DNA of 38,111 nucleotides from Rickettsiales bacterium. Its GTDB lineage: Bacteria > Pseudomonadota > Alphaproteobacteria > Rs-D84 > CACZYB01. The number at the start of each line of letters is the position of its first letter. Position 1 is the first letter of the stretch. The stretch is taken from NCBI GenBank assembly GCA_031263095.1, contig JAISGI010000018.1, forward strand, positions 1 to 38,111, given 5' to 3'. The notes beneath the pieces are model-generated. The model was not told the DNA's origin, made no database searches, and saw only the letters and a program-made list of their open reading frames with translations. Positions 1 to 9,108 of the stretch are shown here, piece after piece. A program made the position numbers and the translations under genes.

Positions 1-1
1 T

Positions 2-706
2 TCCAGGGACGATGTCTCAAAAACCCTCAGGAAAATCAGCGGCTTCGATAACCGTGAAAAGGAGTACAAGGACTACGCCGCAAGCGTCGATGCGCGCTTG
101 ACATACCTGACTGAGCTGAAGGATAAATTCCCCGCCGACTACTCCACCGCGTATGACAGAGAACAGTATTCCTCGAGCGAGGACGAGCTTGCCGCGCTGA
201 CGAAGCTCAAGGACGACTTGAAGAAGCGCCAGACTCTTACCCCGCCGCCGTTCGATTCGGTATTTATCTTCGGCGACGACATAAACGACGTGATTATGAT
301 AGGCTCGACGCTTTTGTATTTCGACGTCCGTCCCGAGAATGCCCGGTTCATAGGCACTTCGCAGCTTGCCAATTCAAAGGTCTATGCCGAACGCGCGCTC
401 AAGGGAGCCGTCTTTCCGCTTGCCTCGACCAAATATTCGGCCAAGTTCGACTTCGCATTCGAGAAGTACTTCGGCCGCGCTCCGAACAAGCTGGCCTCAC
501 TTGCCTACGACGCGGTGGCGCTGCTTGCCAGCCTGCCCGAGCCTACCGCGGCAGAAATCGCAAGCCCCGACGGATTTGCGGGAATAAACGGCGCGTTCAG
601 GTTCATGGGAGCCGCCGCCGAAAGAAATATGGATATTATGGAAATCGTGGGCGGCACAAAGGGAGCCAAAGTCGTCTCCCCCGCATCGGCAAGATTTATG
701 GATTGA
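2..706 (+). CDS. Periplasmic-binding-fold / penicillin-binding-protein-activator-like protein, C-terminal part (5' truncated by window)
   Basis: Frame is open from base 2 (SRDDVSKTLRKISGFDN...) into the listed ORF; the segment VFIFGDDINDVIMIGSTLLYFDVRPENARFIGTSQ resembles type-1 periplasmic binding / LpoA-like domains. Confidence 0.65.
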   Translation, partial: SRDDVSKTLRKISGFDNREKEYKDYAASVDARLTYLTELKDKFPADYSTAYDREQYSSSEDELAALTKLKDDLKKRQTLTPPPFDSVFIFGDDINDVIMIGSTLLYFDVRPENARFIGTSQLANSKVYAERALKGAVFPLASTKYSAKFDFAFEKYFGRAPNKLASLAYDAVALLASLPEPTAAEIASPDGFAGINGAFRFMGAAAERNMDIMEIVGGTKGAKVVSPASARFMD

Positions 707-759
707 GCACCCGCGCCGCGCTATAATAAATAAGGCTCAAGTGTCAGGAATGTATCTTT

Positions 760-1452
760 TTATACATATTTTGACAATACCTTATATTTCATATGAACAT
801 ATGAATTTTTCAATTCTTTTGCAGAAATAAGTTCCAACGTTTTTATTTTTGCCAATTCCTCTGCCGATTTTAAGGAATCTCCATCCAGCAGAGTAGGCGT
901 ATTGGTTCCGCCGACCAGAAGCGGCGCTATGAAAACAGACACTTCGTCAATATATCCTTCGCGGACAAGCTGGGCGTTCAATGTCCCACCAGTCTGAATA
1001 GTTATGCGCTTGACGCCGAATATTTTATAAAGCTGTGCGAAAAGATCTTTGAAGTTTAATTCTCTGTCATAACAAAGTACGGTTATATTGTCCGCTTTGC
1101 ACAAAAAAGCGGGATGTTTTTTGTTTGTAGTCGCAATATAGAGGTGGGCGCTCTTTTCGGCAATGTTTTCAACACCGGTTTTCGTTAGATTCTTGTTGTC
1201 GACGACAATAAAACTAACCTGCGTCTTATTTACTTTCTGCTTTTTATTTATGCCTAGTTTCGCCAAAATCTTGCCCGAAATCATCGAATGGAGGTCTGTC
1301 GTTTGTTCATAGTCGTAATATTGTTTCAATCCTTCGCATGCATCGGCAATGGTTGGAATATCTTTGTCAAAGTCCATCGCATCGCCGGCTCCGGTCGATA
1401 TTTTTCCATCCAAGGACATCAACATGAACAAGGTATTGTAAGGGCGGTTCAT
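760..1452 (-). CDS. RibD C-terminal-domain / dihydrofolate-reductase-like protein
   Basis: N-terminal MSLDGKIS motif and QTGGTLNAQLVREGYIDEVSVFIAPLLVGG, typical of the RibD_C family; low GC relative to neighbours. Confidence 0.8.
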   Translation of the reverse strand: MNRPYNTLFMLMSLDGKISTGAGDAMDFDKDIPTIADACEGLKQYYDYEQTTDLHSMISGKILAKLGINKKQKVNKTQVSFIVVDNKNLTKTGVENIAEKSAHLYIATTNKKHPAFLCKADNITVLCYDRELNFKDLFAQLYKIFGVKRITIQTGGTLNAQLVREGYIDEVSVFIAPLLVGGTNTPTLLDGDSLKSAEELAKIKTLELISAKELKNSYVHMKYKVLSKYV

Positions 1453-1455
1453 AAT

Positions 1456-1938
1456 TTACTGCTCCACCATATGTATGGGGTGATTCTTGGAAAGGAATTC
1501 GAACATAGGCTTTGGCGAGCAGAGTATTTCCATCTCGACACGCCGGTTGTGGCTGCGGTTCTCGGGCGAATCATCCGGCACGTAGGGCTGGTATTTCCCC
1601 TTGCTCTCGAGAATCATGCGCTCGAATGGCACGCCTTCCTCATGGAACATTTCGGCTACATGCTCGGCCCGCTTCATGCCCAGGATATAGTTCTCGCGGT
1701 CGGAACCAAGGTCGTCCGTATGCCCGGTGATGTGTATAACATAGCGCCGGCTCGAGTTCATGGCACGCCGCGCCGCCGCACGCACCCGCTCGTACTCGAA
1801 GTCTGGCACCTCCGGATGGTTGTAGGTAAAGTCATCCGCGATAATCTCGCGCGAGGCAAGTATCGGGAGGTCCAAGCTGGTCGGAATCTCGCGCCCGCCG
1901 CACGCGGCCAACATCAGAGCCAGGACAAGTTTCTTCAT
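1456..1938 (-). CDS. OmpA-family C-terminal domain lipoprotein
   Basis: MKKLVLALMLAACGG lipobox and ITGHTDDLGSDRENYILGMKRAEHV OmpA-C motif; start overlaps the stop of the upstream autotransporter (ATGA). Confidence 0.85.
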   Translation of the reverse strand: MKKLVLALMLAACGGREIPTSLDLPILASREIIADDFTYNHPEVPDFEYERVRAAARRAMNSSRRYVIHITGHTDDLGSDRENYILGMKRAEHVAEMFHEEGVPFERMILESKGKYQPYVPDDSPENRSHNRRVEMEILCSPKPMFEFLSKNHPIHMVEQ

Positions 1939-4900
1939 TTTAAATCCCTCGTTGTAAAGCCGATTTTTCCACCCCATCCGCGCGCCGCTTCGCCATCAAG
2001 CGCGATGAGGTCGAAGCTCAAAAGACTATCCTTGCCATACTCGCGCGCCGCACCAAGCGAGTACTCCATGTACGAGCCGTCCATGCGCTCCTGCGGCAGA
2101 GCGATGTTCCCGGCGCGACCATTTACTCCAAGGCCATAGTTCATTACGTACAAGCCTTTGGCCCGCGCGTTCCAACCGCCTTCGGCAAGGTACACCGCGG
2201 AAAGCGACGGTACTACGCTAGCCCCGTCGAGCGACCCTGCGGTTATGTCCATGTCGCCATAGTCGGAGTGCCACTCCTTGCTTCCGTAGGAAACATAGGC
2301 GGCAAGAACGCTCGGCTGTGCCACGAACCTGCGATGTGCGAAGTTATACGCACCCTTTAAGGCAGCTCCGCCGAACAGATCGGTAGTGTGGTCATGCTCG
2401 CCTCCGATGTGCATATCGTTGCCGTACACGCCGCCGAACATCATACCCGAGGCCAAGAATCCACCTTTTTCCACGGTGCCGATTACGCCAGCCTGAAGTC
2501 CGTTCTGCCGTATGCTCGCCTCGTCATAGTCGTACGAGCCGCCGGTGTAGGCGACATACGCGCCCGGGATGAAATTGAATCCGCTCCCCATGTGCCGCAC
2601 GTCGAAATCATACCCAGCCGCCGCACCATAGAGCGAGCCGGAAAGCCCGACTCCTTGGGACATATTCCATTTCGAGGACAACCCATAGACTTTCGCCCAC
2701 TCGCCGCCACTACCGACTTCAGTCTCGAACGACTCGAGACCGAGTAGGCAATCGCATGCGTCTTCGCTTGATTTTTCTATTATCCCGTCCGTATATGTGT
2801 GGTCGAGTATCTCGCCTATTGCGAATATCTGTCCGACAAAGTTGGCGATTTTGGACGCACCACCCCGCTCGATTGTTGGGTTGAACTGGTCGTTGAACGA
2901 CAGCTCGTATTCTCCCTCGCCAAGCGAGCTGAGAGTATAGTTGCCGATAGGTGTTTTGAACTCCTTGCCCACTGCAGCGAAAGTTATGCTTGGGTCGAAC
3001 GACGGCGCCTCCATTATCCTGAAATCCACCGTCTTGTCGATTGGCGCCTTTACGAAGTTTAGATCGGCAAGCATGACGGTTCCGGCCATAGCGGTTATGT
3101 CCGCGACCCCTCCGGGCACGCTTCCATGGATGACGGTTGCCCCGGGCGCCGCCGTGCCTGCGAATTTCAAAAGGTCGGCCGTGCCGGACTGCGCATCGAC
3201 ATCCACCGCGAAATTGGCAAGCGTCTGGCTCGAGCCGGGCAGGGCGGAAAACAGCGCGAAGTCGCCCGCGAACATATGCGTCTGAAGTGCGCCGTCTATG
3301 GTCGAAAGCATGGCGTTGTCGCCAACAGCAAGCGAGCCCGAGGTGGGAATGATGCTTCCGTCGCCTACGCCTACGTTCAAGTCCACTCCTTGGACAAGCA
3401 GGGTCGCATTCGTGATGGCCATATCGCCACCGTAGATTCCGCCGCTTGCCCGCGCGGGGTTCAAGAAGCCGAGCGCATTGTTCTCAAGGTGTATGACGCC
3501 GCCACTCTGCTCGTACCCTCCGGAATAGACGTATATTCCCTGTCCCGCGATGACCAGGTGCCCGTCGGTCATGTTCGCGTACCCATAGCTTCCATCCGGC
3601 GCAATAAGCGTGCTGTTAGGGCTGATATAGACCGTTCCGCCCGCGATTTCAAGGGAATCGCCCTTGTACATGTTGAGGATTGCGTTCGAGCCGATAAGGT
3701 CGTACTCGTTCTCAAGCCTAAGGTTGCCGTATATGTTGATTGCTCCGCCAGTCGCATTGAGTATAGAGTTTGCAGGCTTGACAGCGCCCGCGTTCCAGTT
3801 CAAGACTCCACCCTCGATTGTGGACGTCCCACCAAAGAACGCGCCGTACACGTCGACTATGCCGTTCGATTGGTTGAACGCACCGGTAAAGCCCGAGCTG
3901 TCGCTCCCCGGGGCCAGGATAAGGGTGGCAAGTCCATTCTTGTTTATGTCGCCCGTACCGGATATTCCGCCGCCGAAAGTTATCATGCCGCCGGTCGAGG
4001 CAAAGTTGAATGTGCCCGAAGTGTATATGTCGTTGGGCAACGGGTCAAGCGAGTAGTTGCCCGAGAATAAGATGTTCGCACCCGGCGCCGCGGCAAGGGT
4101 AAGCGTACCTGCATTGTAAATCGCGCCTCCATCCCCGCCTGAATTGTTGCCCGCAAAGTTCATCGTGCCCGAACCGGCGTATATGCCGAGATTCCCTCCA
4201 GCCGCATTGTAAATTGCGCCACCGTCGCCTGAGGCAGTATTATTCGTGAACGAACCGGCTAAAACACTGGTCGAGGTGGAATTATAGATTGCGCCGCCAT
4301 TCCCACCCGTGGCCGAGTTGTTGTCGTAATCGACATTTATGCTTGCGACTGTGCCGGCAAGGGCGTTTATCGCACCGCCATTGTCCGAAGCCGTATTGTT
4401 CTTGACCGAAAGGTTCTGAAGCATCGCGGTGGATGAGGCGTCGTTTATGCTCAAAACCGACCCGCTTCCACTCGTGGCCGCATCTTGGATTGTCATGTCG
4501 GCAAGGGCGAAGCTCGCGCTGTTCGTCCCTATGTTGAACAGGGATTGCCGCGTACTCGGGTCGCCTTGTTTCAGGCCGGAAAGCACCGCCGTGCGCTTGC
4601 CCGCTTCCGCGCCATAGACCGAGAATGTCCCCGCCGCCATCTCATCAAGGTTTGCGTCGTTGTAGTATGGCGCGCTAGTGCTTATCTGGAACGCGCGTGG
4701 CGTAGTACTCGAGAATATGTTCACGACACCCGATGAAATCGCATTCACGTCGTTGAGCGTTATCGACCTTGAGCCTGCCGGCGGGCTGATGACAGTGCCT
4801 CCGCCTCCACCCGGCGGAGTTATTATGTTCCACGACCCGCTTCCTCCCGGAAGTGTCACCGCACCGCTGACCGACCCGTCCGGATCGGTCGAGGTGCTTA

Positions 4901-7691
4901 TCTCGAAATCACCGCTCGTGCCCGGCAGGGTTATGACACCGCTTCCGCCGCCCGGAGGAGTTGTTATCACAACGTTGCCGCCATCAGGGACGGTAAAAGT
5001 GGTGTCCCCTCCGCCCGGCAGGGTTACCGCTCCGCCGCTGCCAGGAACTGTGAAAGTTATGTCTTCGCCGCCAGGAAGCGTTATGACCTCGCTCCCTCCC
5101 GGAGGTATGGTTATCGCCCCGCCTCCGTCCGGAGGATTGACGGTGATTTCGCCGCCGCTGCCATTCGATATGTCGAACTGTCCGCTTGTTCCAGGAAGAG
5201 TAATTGCTCCGCTCCCTCCTGACGGCAGGGTTACGGTTATGTCCCCACCATCCGGAGGGTTGACGGTAATTTCGCCACCACCGGTGGGAGGGGTGATTGT
5301 GGTCGAGCCGCTTCCGTCCCCATTGGTCGAAAGCTCGAAAGTCCCATCCGTGCCCGGAAGAGTTACTACTCCGGTCTGGGAATCGCCTCCTCCACCTCCG
5401 CCACCCGGCCCGCTTCCTGCATAAAGGCCCGAGAACAGGACGTATTTTCCATCTGCCGTAGTAGTAATTTCATACGCCCCGTTGCCGGTCGCTACATGCT
5501 GCACGCTGCCCTGGGCAAAGTCAAGCGCATTTCCGTATATAATCTGTTTGTATCCGTCGATAAGCCCGTTCGCGTCGTTGATGTATATGTTGCCTAGACC
5601 GACCGTCCCGCCCGCACCGCCAAGCACGTTTATCGTGTCCGAGGATAGGGTATTTATCCCAAGATCGTTGCCCACCTTGAAGCTAAGCAGCGCGTTCGAA
5701 TCCGTCGCAAGATTGCCGAACACATAGTCCAGATAGTTGCTGGACGAATTTGCAAGGTCGATGGTCGAGCCGACGCCGTTCGCGCTAAGGAACCCATAAC
5801 CCGTCCCACCCGTGAACTGTGTCGATCCGAGCGAGACATTGGCTCCGAAGAAATCTATCGTGTTGCTCTGCCCGTTGGCGATGTCTTTGGAAAGCAGGTA
5901 ATACGCGCCAGGAGCATTTTCGTTGAATTTGATGTTCGCACCCGCGCCGGCAAAGCTTATGCCAGGCGCCCACACGCTATCCGCCGCGCCGATAGATACC
6001 GCACCCGTAGAGGTCGAGGTAAAGTTCATCTGCGCGCCGCTAAGCATATTCGCGTTGAAATAGAAACTGTTCTGTCCCGATGTTATGTTCGCGACTCCGC
6101 CGATGTTGTTTGTGCCTCCAAACATCACGCCTTGTGCGTTCAAGGTGGCGCCCGCAGCAAGGTTGTATGTGCCGATGAACCCAAAGCTCTGGCTTGGCGC
6201 CCAGAGGCCAAGCATGGTGCCGCTTGCTTGGTTTATGGTTCCGACGCCGCCGATTCCATCGCTTATGTTCAGGCTCCCGTTGCCGGTTATGTTTATGACG
6301 GCGGAGATAGAGTCTTGGTATATGTCCGCGCCATATTCAGCACCCGCGGCATAGTTGTTGGTAAAGTTTATGCCCGTTATGCCGGTCTCGAGGTTGATAA
6401 TCCCGTTGCCGAAATTATAGATTGCACCGCCGTACGTCGCGCCGTTGCTGTAAAAGTTCGTCCCGTCAAGGATGGTAAGCGTCGGGCTGTCGGAACCGAA
6501 GCTGCTTGCGATATTATAGATTGCACCGCCATTCGCCGAGGCCGAGTTGTTGGTGAACTGGCCTGAAACGGTGGTCGAGACGTTCGACTGGCCGGCCAAG
6601 GTGTTGTTGTATATTGCGCCGCCGTTCGCGGCCTTGTTCCCGTTGAAATTGCCCGAGATGTTGAAATTTATCGCGCCGCCGTATGGCGAGAATTGGTCGC
6701 CGACCGCATTGTATATTGCTCCGCCGTATGTCGTGGCCGAATTCGACTGGAACGTGCCCGAAATGTTGATATTGTTATCCGTGTTTCCGCCGTTGATTTG
6801 TGTTGCGATTGCGCCGCCGCTTGCGGCTTGGTTCTGGGCGAAATCGCCGCCCGTGATGTTGAAGTCGTTTACTGCCGGATTGTTTCCGTTCATGACGCCG
6901 TTATAAATCGCACCGCCAAGTCCGGTGGCCGAGTTCGCGTAATAATGGTTCCCCGTTGCCGTGAAAGCGTTCTTGACACTGCTCCCACCGGCATTGTTGG
7001 CCATAAAGTATATTCCGCCGCCATTGCCGGCCATAGCTCTGTTGAACGCAATATAGTGCGTGCTCGTTCCAGAGGAATCTATGACCGAGAATTCTATGGG
7101 AATGCTTGAATCCGAATACTGCGCGTTATTCGAGACCATATAGACCGCACCGCCTGAGGCCGCGCTGTTGCTGGAAAAGTCGTCATCGGTCAGGATATAG
7201 CGATTTGGGGCCAAGCTTGCCACCTGCGCTTGAGCGGATACGGCACCTCCATTCGACCCGGTCGAGTTTCCATAGAAATAAGTGCCGCTAAGGCTGTAAT
7301 TGTGCGTCCCTGTCCCGTCTCCATGGAAAGCAACAGCTCCATTCGTCGCTCCATAGATACTAAGGTTGGATATATCGACGCTTATGTCGTTTCCCCATCC
7401 CGGCGCGAAAACGAGGGTGTATGGACCAAGGATAAGCGCGGTTCCGTCTGGCGTGCCGCCATAGCTTGTCATAGACATGCTGGATCCGAGCGTATTCAGA
7501 TAGTCGGATATGGCTATGCCATAGTTCCCAGCCGAGTCGATAGGTGTGCCGACAATTGTCATTTGTGTCGCACCACTGTTCCAAGCACTTGAGAAGTCTG
7601 ACGAAGTAGAGATTGTCGCGGCAGCGCTCCGTACATACAAAACCATCGCCGCCGCTAAGAATAGACGTAGGTACCTGATTTTCCCCTCCAT
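1935..7691 (-). CDS. Giant autotransporter with Pmp-like GGAI/FxxN passenger repeats, Gly/Pro-rich linker and C-terminal beta-barrel
   Basis: 1918-aa ORF; signal-like N-terminus MEGKIRYLRLFLAAAMVLYVRSAAA; at least 12 GGA(I/V)-type motifs with FxxN motifs between them; C-terminal ~280 aa with alternating aromatic/glycine beta-barrel pattern. Confidence 0.88.
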   Translation of the reverse strand: MEGKIRYLRLFLAAAMVLYVRSAAATISTSSDFSSAWNSGATQMTIVGTPIDSAGNYGIAISDYLNTLGSSMSMTSYGGTPDGTALILGPYTLVFAPGWGNDISVDISNLSIYGATNGAVAFHGDGTGTHNYSLSGTYFYGNSTGSNGGAVSAQAQVASLAPNRYILTDDDFSSNSAASGGAVYMVSNNAQYSDSSIPIEFSVIDSSGTSTHYIAFNRAMAGNGGGIYFMANNAGGSSVKNAFTATGNHYYANSATGLGGAIYNGVMNGNNPAVNDFNITGGDFAQNQAASGGAIATQINGGNTDNNINISGTFQSNSATTYGGAIYNAVGDQFSPYGGAINFNISGNFNGNKAANGGAIYNNTLAGQSNVSTTVSGQFTNNSASANGGAIYNIASSFGSDSPTLTILDGTNFYSNGATYGGAIYNFGNGIINLETGITGINFTNNYAAGAEYGADIYQDSISAVINITGNGSLNISDGIGGVGTINQASGTMLGLWAPSQSFGFIGTYNLAAGATLNAQGVMFGGTNNIGGVANITSGQNSFYFNANMLSGAQMNFTSTSTGAVSIGAADSVWAPGISFAGAGANIKFNENAPGAYYLLSKDIANGQSNTIDFFGANVSLGSTQFTGGTGYGFLSANGVGSTIDLANSSSNYLDYVFGNLATDSNALLSFKVGNDLGINTLSSDTINVLGGAGGTVGLGNIYINDANGLIDGYKQIIYGNALDFAQGSVQHVATGNGAYEITTTADGKYVLFSGLYAGSGPGGGGGGGDSQTGVVTLPGTDGTFELSTNGDGSGSTTITPPTGGGEITVNPPDGGDITVTLPSGGSGAITLPGTSGQFDISNGSGGEITVNPPDGGGAITIPPGGSEVITLPGGEDITFTVPGSGGAVTLPGGGDTTFTVPDGGNVVITTPPGGGSGVITLPGTSGDFEISTSTDPDGSVSGAVTLPGGSGSWNIITPPGGGGGTVISPPAGSRSITLNDVNAISSGVVNIFSSTTPRAFQISTSAPYYNDANLDEMAAGTFSVYGAEAGKRTAVLSGLKQGDPSTRQSLFNIGTNSASFALADMTIQDAATSGSGSVLSINDASSTAMLQNLSVKNNTASDNGGAINALAGTVASINVDYDNNSATGGNGGAIYNSTSTSVLAGSFTNNTASGDGGAIYNAAGGNLGIYAGSGTMNFAGNNSGGDGGAIYNAGTLTLAAAPGANILFSGNYSLDPLPNDIYTSGTFNFASTGGMITFGGGISGTGDINKNGLATLILAPGSDSSGFTGAFNQSNGIVDVYGAFFGGTSTIEGGVLNWNAGAVKPANSILNATGGAINIYGNLRLENEYDLIGSNAILNMYKGDSLEIAGGTVYISPNSTLIAPDGSYGYANMTDGHLVIAGQGIYVYSGGYEQSGGVIHLENNALGFLNPARASGGIYGGDMAITNATLLVQGVDLNVGVGDGSIIPTSGSLAVGDNAMLSTIDGALQTHMFAGDFALFSALPGSSQTLANFAVDVDAQSGTADLLKFAGTAAPGATVIHGSVPGGVADITAMAGTVMLADLNFVKAPIDKTVDFRIMEAPSFDPSITFAAVGKEFKTPIGNYTLSSLGEGEYELSFNDQFNPTIERGGASKIANFVGQIFAIGEILDHTYTDGIIEKSSEDACDCLLGLESFETEVGSGGEWAKVYGLSSKWNMSQGVGLSGSLYGAAAGYDFDVRHMGSGFNFIPGAYVAYTGGSYDYDEASIRQNGLQAGVIGTVEKGGFLASGMMFGGVYGNDMHIGGEHDHTTDLFGGAALKGAYNFAHRRFVAQPSVLAAYVSYGSKEWHSDYGDMDITAGSLDGASVVPSLSAVYLAEGGWNARAKGLYVMNYGLGVNGRAGNIALPQERMDGSYMEYSLGAAREYGKDSLLSFDLIALDGEAARGWGGKIGFTTRDLK
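4770..5418 (-). repeat. Low-complexity Gly/Pro tandem repeat linker inside the autotransporter (ITLPG / ITVNPPDGG units)
   Basis: Repeated peptide units VTLPGTDG, EITVNPPDGG, AITLPGTSG, VITLPGG, FTVPDGG, ITTPPGGG visible in the ORF translation; boundaries approximate. Confidence 0.85.
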
Positions 7692-7837
7692 TGTTCGGAT
7701 TATATCAGAACACGTTCCGATTCTCTACAATAAAAAGATTCCTAGGATTTTCATTTGATTAGATTTTGTCGAGGGCGGTGGAAAACCAATGTATCACTAC
7801 CAAATATAGAAAAAACTAATGAACGAGAGGCTAGTAA

Positions 7838-8749
7838 TCAGCGCGACAAATGAGGAGCAATAAGGTCATATAATGCCTGATTAAAGCTATTGCCGTTGCC
7901 GATATTTTTGTAAAATCTCTTCCTTACGGTTATATCGCTCAAATTCGTCTGAACAACAATCATTTGCGTAATCCGGTAAAGCGTTATTTTTCCAGTGATG
8001 TGTGAGAGTAGAATCTCGTTTATTGCTTTCTCAATCTCTTTATTTGCGGGCTCTTTTTGCGTATTGCCAGACTTCTTTGCTGACAACAGCATTTTTTCTT
8101 TGTTCTCGCTCCATCGTTTTGCTACAGCCTTACTCCTGTTTGCTTTGGTTTCCGGAGTTTTATTGGTCTTCATTACTCCCTCTTTCCACTCTGACGAATC
8201 CCATAATTTTCTTGTTGCATTGCTTCTTTTTTCTATAGTTTCCGGTTTTGCATCAGTATCTGCCCTTTTCTTTTTAGCTCCCGGCAAAGTTAGGGCTTTC
8301 GTTATATTCTTTCTTAGTATTTCTTTTGTTTCTGGGGAGTCCCATAACCTTTCTGCCACTTTGCTATTTTTTTCATTCTTGTCCATTTTTAACCAACCGA
8401 GAGGCAAGAGCATTGAAGCTTTCTCAAAAAAACTATAACGAAACCGTCCAGTCCATGTGGTAATTCCCGCCTCGAATACTTTTAATTGTTCCGGGGTAAT
8501 ATTTGCTAAATCCTTGGGCACTCCCGCTTCTCTATTTTGTTTAAGATTAGGATTGATTCTTGTATGCAACGTACACAAGGAGTGTTCAAATCCTTTTTTT
8601 TGTAATTGCTCGTGTAGTTCTATTATATAGTTAATTCCGCTCGAAGCTTCTTTGTCAATGAGAAGGTCAAGAAATGCATTTTCGAGGCTTTTATCTATTT
8701 CATCCGCCAGCTCGATTGGCGGAAGTTTTTCTTTGTTGTGTTTTGCCAT
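7838..8749 (-). CDS. Hypothetical protein with repeated lysine-rich E-T-x-x-x-R-S-x-A motifs (NUMOD3-like?)
   Basis: Low-GC 303-aa ORF; three similar segments: SPETKEILRKNITKAL, KPETIEKRSNATRKLWD, TPETKANRSKAVAKRWS. Confidence 0.6.
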   Translation of the reverse strand: MAKHNKEKLPPIELADEIDKSLENAFLDLLIDKEASSGINYIIELHEQLQKKGFEHSLCTLHTRINPNLKQNREAGVPKDLANITPEQLKVFEAGITTWTGRFRYSFFEKASMLLPLGWLKMDKNEKNSKVAERLWDSPETKEILRKNITKALTLPGAKKKRADTDAKPETIEKRSNATRKLWDSSEWKEGVMKTNKTPETKANRSKAVAKRWSENKEKMLLSAKKSGNTQKEPANKEIEKAINEILLSHITGKITLYRITQMIVVQTNLSDITVRKRFYKNIGNGNSFNQALYDLIAPHLSR

Positions 8750-8924
8750 AGTATCATTATATCATGAAAAAACAGATTGTCTAGATTAACTCCTTAAAGC
8801 TAAAACAGAAAAAAGTTCGATAATAATTGAAAAACCGCACTTGCTGAATAACTAATTATAGAACTTGTCCGACACCTTGCAATCGTCGGCCAAAAAGACT
8901 CTAAAGAAAAAGTCCTGTAATACT

Positions 8925-9007
8925 TGGTGGGGGCGGTGGGAATCGAACCCACACTGTTTCCAACCAGATTTTGAGTCTGGCGCGTCTGCCAATTCCGCCA
9001 CGCCCCC
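8925..9007 (-). tRNA. tRNA-Leu (anticodon CAA), CCA encoded
   Basis: Reverse strand GGGGGCGTGGCGGAATTGGCAGACGCGCCAGACTCAAAATCTGG...GTGGGTTCGATTCCCACCGCCCCCACCA; 7-bp acceptor stem, anticodon loop CTCAAAA, T-loop TTCGATT. Confidence 0.95.
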
Positions 9008-9108
9008 GGCGGACAGAGTATAAGAGCGCGAAAAAGCTAATGCAATAAAATTTTTCCCTTTACTTCCCACGGCATAAGGGATAATTTCCTTGTGCCAAAG
9101 GAGAGGGG

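Noticed and set aside
3126-4070. 314-aa plus-strand ORF and other long plus-strand ORFs across 2.3-7.6 kb
   Set aside because: Antisense to the well-supported 1918-aa autotransporter; no ribosome-binding sites or recognisable domains.
4678-5424. 248-aa Pro-rich ORF on the plus strand (LPPGGVITTLPPSGT...)
   Set aside because: It is the antisense of the Gly/Pro repeat linker of the autotransporter; openness and repetitiveness follow from the repeated codons on the other strand.
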